64,000 bases of DNA from Ianthella basta. Lineage: Eukaryota > Porifera > Demospongiae > Verongiida > Ianthellidae. Where the stretch lies: contig OZ025880.1 of the NCBI GenBank assembly GCA_964019415.1, positions 2,438,813-2,502,812 on the forward strand, in the 5' to 3' direction. Below, piece by piece: positions 40,073 through 64,000 of the stretch. The translations under genes were made by a program, and so were the position numbers. The notes under the pieces are model-generated. The model worked only from the letters and a program-made list of their open reading frames with translations, searched no databases and was not told the origin of the DNA. The stretch's first letter is position 1; each line of letters opens with the position of its first letter.

Positions 40073-40545
40073 CCTGGCGTGAACTGGGTGCATGTACCAC
40101 GGGCAAACACGATATACAAACTCCTAAGAATTAGTGGGTAGGGCCCATACAGTAACTCGGGGGGAAATCCCGACTAAGTCAACCCTACATTTATACGCTT
40201 AACAAGCTCTAACCTACTATAATAAGTACTAGTATTTACTATGCAAGTATATAGCATGTTACAGTACATGAATTTGTCATCCTCTACACATGCACTATAA
40301 TCATTACTGTTTATAATTATTACACCAACAGTGCATTACAATTCACTAAAGCAGGGAACAGTAGCAATGTGGTGGCGCGTCTCAGCAAGCCGCTTGCTCT
40401 AAGCCCACAAAGAAACATGCTAGAAATGATGGAAGCAGAGGTCAAGTGTGTGCATGCGTGTGTCTCACATCAACAGAGATAATGAAACCTAGTTAAGACA
40501 TTATAGTTAGTTTAATATGTATATTCACAATACACTGTCCCTGCT
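40073..40545. other. Intergenic region between P450 5' end and ARF 3' end
   Basis: Both genes lie on the minus strand, so this holds the P450 promoter and the ARF 3' UTR. No gene seen. Confidence 0.5.
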
Positions 40546-43616
<3,071 letters not shown>

Positions 43617-45447
43617 ATGGGGTTTGGCGACGGAAAAGGTAACGGGAGTTAAATATCTCCTGTACAGTTTCTACTTTGTCAGTTACGATATAGATATGAT
43701 TATGTGCTCTGTTCAGATCGCTGTTGCTCTGTGCACTTCCGTAGGGGAGACCTCTGAGAACCCTAACACCAAGTTCGACGTCAAGGGCCACTCCCTATCC
43801 GTACTCAGCTCCGTCAAGAAACTGCTGTTGAACGAAGAACTGTGCGATGTAGTCCTGTGCGTCGGCAAACTCGAACTTCCGGCCCACCGCGTCATTCTAG
43901 CAGCCAACAGCCCCTACTTCGAGGCCATGTTCACTGGCCCCTTGCGGGAGAGCAGTCAGGAGCGAATCACCCTACCGGACGTGGATGAGAAGGCTGCAGC
44001 CGCACTGGTGGAGTTCATGTACTCCTCCCAGATCACCATCACTGAGGAGAATGCTGAGGCATGTGCGTCTGTGGCCGCAAGATGGCAGTTGGATGACGTG
44101 ACTAAGGCATGTGGAGAGTTTCTGAGCAGGCAACTGGATGTGGACAACTGCCTGGAGTGGCTCAGTTTTGCGGAAGCGCACGGCTGCAATAATCTGGCAG
44201 ACGCGGCATTCAAGTTTGCCACCGAGCACTTTTCAGATGTGTGTGCAAGTCACAGCTTCCTCACTGTCCCTTCGTCTGTCCTGGTGAGTCTCCTCAAATG
44301 TGACGACCTGTGCGTCCAGACAGAAGAGGAGATTCTTGACTATTTGCTGAAATGGTACGAGTTCGATGTGTCGGATCGGAAGGAGCAGATTGTGACACTC
44401 CTTCCCTTTGTAAAGCTACCCCAAATTGCTTGGGAACGGGTGAAAGAAAAGCTAGAATCACATAGCCTTCTTTCCAATCCAGAGTGCCTCACAATGATGA
44501 TCAATGCTCGCAACTACCAACTGTATCCTGAAGTGGTAGCCGATTACAACCTGGACGACACTCAGTACCTCCCTCGCAGGTCGATCGGTCGTAGAGATTT
44601 GATCTATGTTGTTGGAGGGGAGGTGTACCCTGCACGAAGTACCGTTGCAAGCGTTGAGGAGTTTAACCCTTTGACCGACCAGTGGCAAGAGAAGGCGCCC
44701 ATGCCCTCCCCAAGGCGGGGAGTGGGTATCTGCTTCCTCAATGGACTACTGTATGCTGTGGGTGGGTCGGATGGGTCGATGGCCCTACGTCTGGTCGAGT
44801 CCTACAACCCTCAGACTGACTTGTGGGCCAGAGTTGAGGACTTACAGGAGGAGCGCAGCAGCGTCGGTGCGGCGGTGATCGAAGGGCAGCTTTACGCAGT
44901 AGGTGGCTACGATGGCGTCAGCAGCTGCCTTCAGTCTGTGGAGAGATACAACCCGCAGAACAAGGAGTGGTCAATGGTTGCTCCAATGAACACCACCCGG
45001 AGCATGATGTCTATAGCTGTATCTGGGCAGTTCATGTACGCCATAGGCGGATATGATGGGAGCGCAGACCTGTCCAGCTGCGAGGCGTACAATGCGGACA
45101 GCAATCAGTGGAGCTTCATTGCGACCCTCAATATACCACGCTGCATTCCGGGCGTGTGCATCATTGGGCAGGTTTTGTATGCAGTGGGAGGGTGTGACCG
45201 ATCTCAGTCGCTCAACAGCGCGGAGGTGTACCAGCCGGACACGGACTCCTGGACGATGGTTGCGAGCATGCACAAACCGAGGAGTGGGTTGGGCGTTGCT
45301 GCCGTGAGGAACAAACTGTACGCTATTGGAGGTTACACGGGCAACGACTACTGTCGTAGCGTCGAGTGTTACGACCCCCAGACCAATAAGTGGCATCCAA
45401 TGTCCAGAATGAAAGTGGGAAGGAGACGGTTTGGATGTTGCTCATGA
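43617..45447 (+). CDS. Kelch-like BTB-BACK protein (Cullin-3 adaptor type)
   Basis: Two coding exons, 43617-43638 (MGFGDGK) and 43745-45447, giving 574 aa. The short first exon ends at a good donor (aaag|gtaacg) and its phase 1 matches the acceptor cgtag|ggg. The in-frame sequence upstream of 43745 has no sensible start and is treated as intron. The BTB domain covers roughly residues 25-135 (CDVVLCVG, HRVILAANSPYFEAMF), BACK about 140-260, and six Kelch repeats about 290-574, with repeated YAVGGYDG, SVERYNP and W. Such proteins usually recruit substrates to a Cullin-3 ubiquitin ligase. The subtype is not assignable. Confidence 0.93.
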
Positions 45448-47358
45448 ATACTTTCAAACCGTTTTTTAAGTGTACATTGCTATAATGTCAGTGCATGACC
45501 CTTCATACGTATATTTTTGCATACTCCAACTCACATATTTTCAAAGTACACATAATTTATTCATGATTGTCTTTGTGCAAAGTATTGTGGAGAAATGTTA
45601 TTGTTCGTTTTGTCATGGCTCTGCATGTTTGTGCAGTACTGGTGCAATAGACAACATGTATTACCCGCCATGCTTGAATGGACGCAGTATCATGCGGTGC
45701 TGGTGCCATGACCAGCAAGTCTCTCGTAGCCAGGTCTACAGCTGGCCATGAGTGAAGCACTTAATGTTACAGCCAGGTACTCCTAGGTATACCATAAACC
45801 ACACACAGTCACAGAATTCGAATTCGAAGTGTGTATATACAAAAGCTATAAGTCAGAATTACAAGGGAAATGTATATAATATAAAGTTTCATCACTGTAG
45901 TACATTGCATGCAGTTACGTACTGTATGGTAACACTATGACATCATTATGACATAGCATATTCTGTGTTGCCATTATTATAGTCACATACAAATCAGTTA
46001 TGTAACTTGCACTGCAGCTGCATGCAAATTGTGTGTGTGAAATGTAGAGTCTGATACAAAGGCATAGCTGGATATACGCATGTGTGTGTATACATGTCAT
46101 GTCACATACTGTACATTATATATAACACCAGTCTCAATGCATATAATTGTGTGCTTACATTACTGAGGCTGCATGGAGTGGTTCATCCATGACTTGCTAT
46201 ATTAATACAGTCATTATTATAACACCAATTGCAAGTGTTCACATGCCATTGCCTGAGATAAGGATGCCTTACACACCATACACCCATGCACCATATCCCT
46301 GCACAGACAGCACTAGGGCACCCAATGCTTGTATACTGTACCTCTGACACCATGCATGCATACATGCATACATAATTACCCCACGTGCGATAGCGCAGGG
46401 GGGTTAAGTGATCAGTTTCCTCTGTCTGTCTGTCTGTCGGCAGTTTTGACATTTGCCGCTCGCGCGGCCGATGTAGAACCTTATACGACCCCACGCCTGA
46501 GACAATAACGGCACAGCGTCATGTGGTCCTGTCTGTGGAGCTGGATTCTATGGATAAGGATGGCTTGCCGAGGAATTGCCATCTTTCGTGGTATTTCCTG
46601 GTTGTATACAGTATAGGTATCATATATTAATTGTAGGTGTTTCTATGCTATATAGTTAACATTATTCATACAATCATGCATACCAGTGCATGCGATCATG
46701 CACTGGTGATAATTGTGTGACTTACAGCTTCAGGGTACAGTTTTATACACTTTTGTGCAGCACCCCACACTATATGTACACGTACAGTGCTACATTTCAT
46801 TTGTATGTTCGTACACTGCATATTGCTGTACTGTGCATACAGTAGGTATAATGTATGGTATGTATGGTTGTAAGACATACGCTGTACCCATGCACACATA
46901 GCTACAAACAACTCCTACACATCGCACTGTTAAGTTTCACAAATAGCTTGCATGTACTGTTTTTACATGTACACCACCACATGCACCAATGACACCTACA
47001 CAGCTGCACACCCACATGCTCTACAGGGCACCATCCTCTGCGCAGCTACCAACGAATATGTCTGTACGTCATTCACACACAGGATGTTCACTCATACAGG
47101 GCTGGGACTGCCTGCCTCCTGGCACTTGAGCTTGAGCACATTTCATGCAATGTGAGGAATGGCTGTGTGCACACAAGTGCACAACAACACCCGTACTAGT
47201 GCATCAAATATGGACAAATTGAAAGTGGCAATTTGTGAGGGCAACACAATGGGCCTCTGGTATGGTATCACATTGTGTGTGTGTGTGGTGCATATACTGT
47301 TAAGGTAGGGTGCCTGAATAGGGAGAGGATGCACTACGTGCACGTGTGTGAGGCACTG
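45448..47358. other. Convergent intergenic region, 1.9 kb
   Basis: Between the Kelch gene (+) and MIOS (-). AT-rich. It has a GC-richer island at 46375-46560 with a (CTGT)n run and inverted cgcgcggccg; it may be an old repeat. No gene seen. Confidence 0.5.
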
Positions 47359-60296
<12,938 letters not shown>

Positions 60297-60352
60297 TTTT
60301 CCTATAATGACTTCCTAAAGTTAAAACATCACGTGACTCATAATTAAATACA
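60297..60352. promoter_or_regulatory. 56-bp gap between TFIIIC-like gene and MIOS, with E-box
   Basis: Holds all the sequence between the upstream stop codon and the MIOS ATG. It includes ATCACGTGAC (60328-60337), one base off the GTCACGTGAC CLEAR/E-box consensus. The MIOS start itself sits in AAAAATGGCGG, a YY1-like context. Confidence 0.55.
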
Positions 60353-61607
60353 TTACGTTACACACGTAAAAGGCCCTCCGCACAGCAAACAAACTGGTCT
60401 TGTCAGCAGCGCTTTCAGCCAGGGACCTGTATACGAACAAGCACACACAGAATAGGCATTATCAAGCATGCACACGTCCGCTGTATACATGAACTGCTTA
60501 GCCTAAGACCCTATTGAGCAAGACACCTTGTTCGTGCTACGGCTGGAGGATCATGGCTTAACTGACAGCTAGGGCAGGGGAGGTGAAAGCAATGCCTCTC
60601 CCTTCCTATACTTGAGCTAGTCAGAATCCGATATAGCACAACAAGCATTGTGTGACATACGTAGTGCCCATTTCATGCACCCCAACCAGTGGTGTGCTGA
60701 CCAGCGGGTATGCACAGTGTCACCTGGTACAGTCAGTGGCACACACCACCATTGCCTCAGGCAAATGCTCTGCGCATTGCGTAGGTGGTTGTTTACAGTA
60801 GCAAAAGTTTAATAAGAGGTCCAGTATTCCCTTCCATCTCTCTCAAACCAACGATCACCCACAAGCACAGCTGTGCTATGTGATGTACACAGCAGAGCAA
60901 GCATGTGGTAGTAGATGCTGATACGCACCAAGAGTACTGTAGGCACGAGACACTCGTGATGTTACTGTTACATTGAATTAACAGCCATGCACTCCAGTGG
61001 GCGTGCCTACCTCCGTCCACTGAAGGGAACCCCGCCCATGCCTTGCAATGGCAACACTGCCTCCCAGTGGGGGTACTTAGCACACATAGAGTCAAGCTGC
61101 AGCGGGCTGCAGGGAGGGAGGTGGTGGAGAGGAAGAGGGACAGGCAATGGGGAAGGGGGGGGTAAAGTTATTTCCTAACAATTAAAGCTGTTGGCACACA
61201 CGGATGGACAGTGTACAAACTTGAGAAGTACACTGTATCTTGTACCGTCTCACACACTAGCAGAAGAGCGGACAAGGGACACCAACACTTGTGTTGACAC
61301 CCCATGGCCCACCTATACCCCACATACATAAGCCTACCTTCTCACCAGGGAGGGATAGGGGCAAGCAGTTAGCATTTACTCTATACTGCATTTAACATAG
61401 GACAGCCCCTAATCTGCAGGGAGTTTCCCTTACCTATGGGGTGCCCCTGGGGGCAGGCCTTCTCTAGTCGTCCAGACTTGCTGTCTACAAGTGGTAGGTC
61501 AGTTTCACACACAGCACACCTGGACTGTAAGTCGACCTCGGACACGCCAGCGGCTGATACCTCACTCATCACCTGAGAGGATGGGATACCAGGAGTACTA
61601 GGATGGG

Positions 61608-61667
<60 letters not shown>

Positions 61668-61689
61668 ATGCATGTGTTGTGTGTGTGTG

Positions 61690-61765
<76 letters not shown>

Positions 61766-63272
61766 ATGTGTGTGTGTGAAGTCACATAGTCCACTCACCT
61801 CCTGGGCTGGAGTGATGTCTGTGGTCTCCTGAATTTGGAGCCATTTTGCCATCACACACAACACCCTCAGTGCTGCAAGGGAGGGCCACAAGAGAGGACA
61901 GTGGCACACCCACCATACTACAGTACACAAGGATAGAGCCATAGGTACAGAATGGGGTGAGGCTCTCTCACAGGCTAATGTACACAATCGTCTGCCTCAA
62001 AAGTAGAAACATACATACATACGTACAATGGCAATCTGTTACACCAAACACCAGTGACAGCGATTGAAACAAGGGCTCCACAATATATCTATCCAAGTGT
62101 GTAATGATGGAAACAATACAGTGTGCTTGTGCCAGTTTTGTGCCTATGCCTTTGGACTATGTATGTATGTATGTATGGCCCTTCATAAGGAGCACTGTGT
62201 GTTTAGCACGAGCTCCCCTAAAGGGGACCACTGTGTTCAATGTTGCCTGTCTACTGACTGTCAGACACTGCCACAGACTGACCGCCTTAACAACAGGCCT
62301 CTAGGATGGGTCCACCACCACGATCACCACCACACATATACATACACAGTAGTACAAATGCTGCGTAGCTCTATTTTTCACTCTAGATCTAAATTTAGTA
62401 TGACTTGTAATTGATGATATGCATGAAATTATATTCATCATATACTGTACACTATCTCTATTGTGTCTCTCTCGATCTCTGCCTCACTGTCAGGATCCCT
62501 GTCGCTGTGTTTGTGCTGTTTCAGCCAGTCTTTGAGGCTACTTTGGATGTGGGTAACCGTGGTAACCCAGTCAGCCTTATCAACAATGTCTTCCTGTATT
62601 GCGAGCACAATGATGGGGTATTCACAGACCACTACAAGCACATACTGTAACATACACTGTGACACACACTGTGACACACATAAGGCACACACTGTGACAC
62701 ACAATGTGACACACATAAGACATACACTGTGACACACATAAGGCACACACTGTGACACACACTGTGACACACATAAGCACACAATGTGACACACACTGTG
62801 ACACACATAAGACATACACTGTGACACACATAAGGCACACACTGTGACACACACTGTGACACACATAAGCACACAATGTGACACACACTGTGACACTCAC
62901 TGACACACACAAGGTGTATACATATGTACAGTACAGCAACGGTGAGCCACCATTAGCAATTGCTAGCCATTGCAACAGACTACGACTGTGCGCATACTGT
63001 AGCTGTGCACAACAAAGGAGTGTGAGTTCTGTGCAGAGCATGCATCTTGTCTGGCCTTGACCAAGAGCTAGATGTGCTCAGCACTAGCTCCCTAGGGGAG
63101 ACCAGGCAGTCAATATTGCCTGCGTTCTGACTGTCAGACACTCTCATTGACTGACAGCATCACCTACAGGCTCTCTGTCCAATGGCTTCTTGCCAAGCGA
63201 CAGTGGTTCGTAGTACAGGAAGCATTGTGTACACTGTACAGCATTGACAAGTTATGAACACACAGACACACA

Positions 63273-63343
<71 letters not shown>

Positions 63344-63810
63344 TCACACACTTGCTCACGCTCATGCATACGCATATGCACACACATCACACACTCACAC
63401 CTTGCCACAAGCATAGGCAATCTGATGGAGCAGAGAGGCCATCTCTGGAGTCCTCTTTGAGTCCTCCAGAACTGACTGCAGGTGTGAGAGGACAGAGGGC
63501 TCCTCCTCCTCCAGTTCATCAGTGGCTGACCCCAGTAAGAGGTGGAGGGCATCCCAGACACTTGAAGCAGAAGCAGTAGCAGGTGAGAGGGGAGTTGTGG
63601 ACCATGAGGGGCTGAGGTAGCTTCCTGGAGCTGGTGCACAGTGGAGGAAGGAGTGAAGGTGGAGTTGGAGGTGACATATAGAGATAAGGGGTGTTGTGTG
63701 CGCATGTACTATGTATGTATGTATGTACGTATGTATGTACGTATGTATGTACGTATGTACTTGTGCGAGTATATTTGTGTGTATTTGCATGTAGGCGTGA
63801 ATCCATGTGA

Positions 63811-63850
<40 letters not shown>

Positions 63851-63914
63851 ATGTGTGTGTATGTGTGTGCACTCACTGCAAAAGTCCTTCTCCACATCAG
63901 AAGGAGTAAGAAGG
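60353..63914 (-). CDS. GTF3C4: TFIIIC zinc-finger protein (GTF3C4/TFIIIC90-like), C-terminal part
   Basis: Seven 3' exons, 5' to 3': 63877-63914, 63401-63630, 62446-62593, 61799-61872, 61434-61572, 61011-61106 and 60353-60426. They chain in phase and give about 265 residues; the gene continues beyond the right edge. TFIIIC binds internal promoters of tRNA genes for Pol III, and the 90-kDa subunit carries a WD-like N-terminus and a C-terminal zinc module. The last exons show SRCAVCETDLPLVDSK, ACPQGHPIARCSLTL, CCHCKAWAGFPSVDG and a final RPVCLLCGGPFTC. This is a Cys/His array of the type CxxC...CxxGHxxxRC...CxxC...CxxC found in zf-TFIIIC proteins. Before it lies a helical acidic region (TDELEEEEPSVLSHLQSVL). 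Assignment rests on the zinc module only. Confidence 0.65.
61611..61771. repeat. (TG)n microsatellite
   Basis: About 160 bp with a gcatgcatg interruption, in the TFIIIC-like gene. Confidence 0.95.
62640..62910. repeat. Tandem repeat of cacactgtgacacacataag
   Basis: About 13 diverged units of 19-22 bp in an intron of the TFIIIC-like gene. Confidence 0.9.
63258..63341. repeat. (CA)n microsatellite
   Basis: CA repeat starting with cagacaca units, intronic. Confidence 0.95.
63712..63872. repeat. (ATGT/ACGT)n and (TG)n repeats
   Basis: tatgtatgtacg repeats followed by gtgtgt up to close to the donor of the exon at 63877-63914. Confidence 0.9.
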
Positions 63915-64000
63915 CTTTGAAAATAAACCTAGGCAACACCACCACCAAACACCACATAATACATACATACATACGTGCATACAAACATTAGTGCACACAT

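Noticed and set aside
60793-61010. Reading the penultimate TFIIIC-like exon through to a stop at 60793
   Set aside because: A good donor (gag|gtaggc) at 61011 and a matching last exon ending in CLLCGGPF give a better zinc-module ending.

Overview
The window is animal nuclear DNA: genes are split by short GT-AG introns, and there are large amounts of (CA)n/(TG)n and purine/pyrimidine repeats, miniature inverted-repeat elements and transposon debris. The gene content (GATOR2 MIOS, HOP2, ARF, a Kelch-BTB protein, a mitochondrial-clan P450, the citrate carrier, PIG-Q, COX7A) points to an invertebrate metazoan. Compact spacing and close divergent promoters would fit a sponge or another early-branching animal, but that is an impression rather than a proof.

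Layout. 230-3967 (-): long serine-rich protein of unknown function. 4137-5357 (+): intronless PIG-Q. 5970-7933 (-): unrecognised six-exon membrane protein. 7978-8598 (+): COX7A, whose start codon lies 44 bp from that of the previous gene. 8599-19938: no host gene; nested inverted repeats, MITE-like elements, two 33-35 bp tandem arrays and an open frame for a transposon-associated domain. 19939-22532 (+): CD225/dispanin-like protein. 22940-25932 (-): HOP2/PSMC3IP. 26275-34178 (+): citrate carrier SLC25A1. 35156-40072 (-): mitochondrial cytochrome P450. 40546-43083 (-): ARF1-type GTPase. 43617-45447 (+): Kelch-like BTB protein. 47359-60296 (-): MIOS, 28 coding exons. 60353 to the right edge (-): C-terminal exons of a TFIIIC zinc-finger protein (GTF3C4-like), ending 56 bp before the MIOS start.

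Exon models were built by hand. Each junction was required to have GT/AG ends and to keep reading frame, and the coding sums give plausible family lengths: MIOS 899 aa, HOP2 212, SLC25A1 324, P450 505, ARF 183, Kelch-like 574.

The genes do not form one pathway. Several are mitochondrial (COX7A, SLC25A1, the P450). Four pairs are divergent and share short intergenic promoters, and MIOS sits directly behind a Pol III factor gene. The most noteworthy signals are the nested foldback block at 9.7-19.6 kb, hammerhead-ribozyme-like cores in inverted repeats, repeats that begin exactly at 5' splice sites, and the very tight TFIIIC/MIOS junction. I found no clear evidence for a wholly new system.
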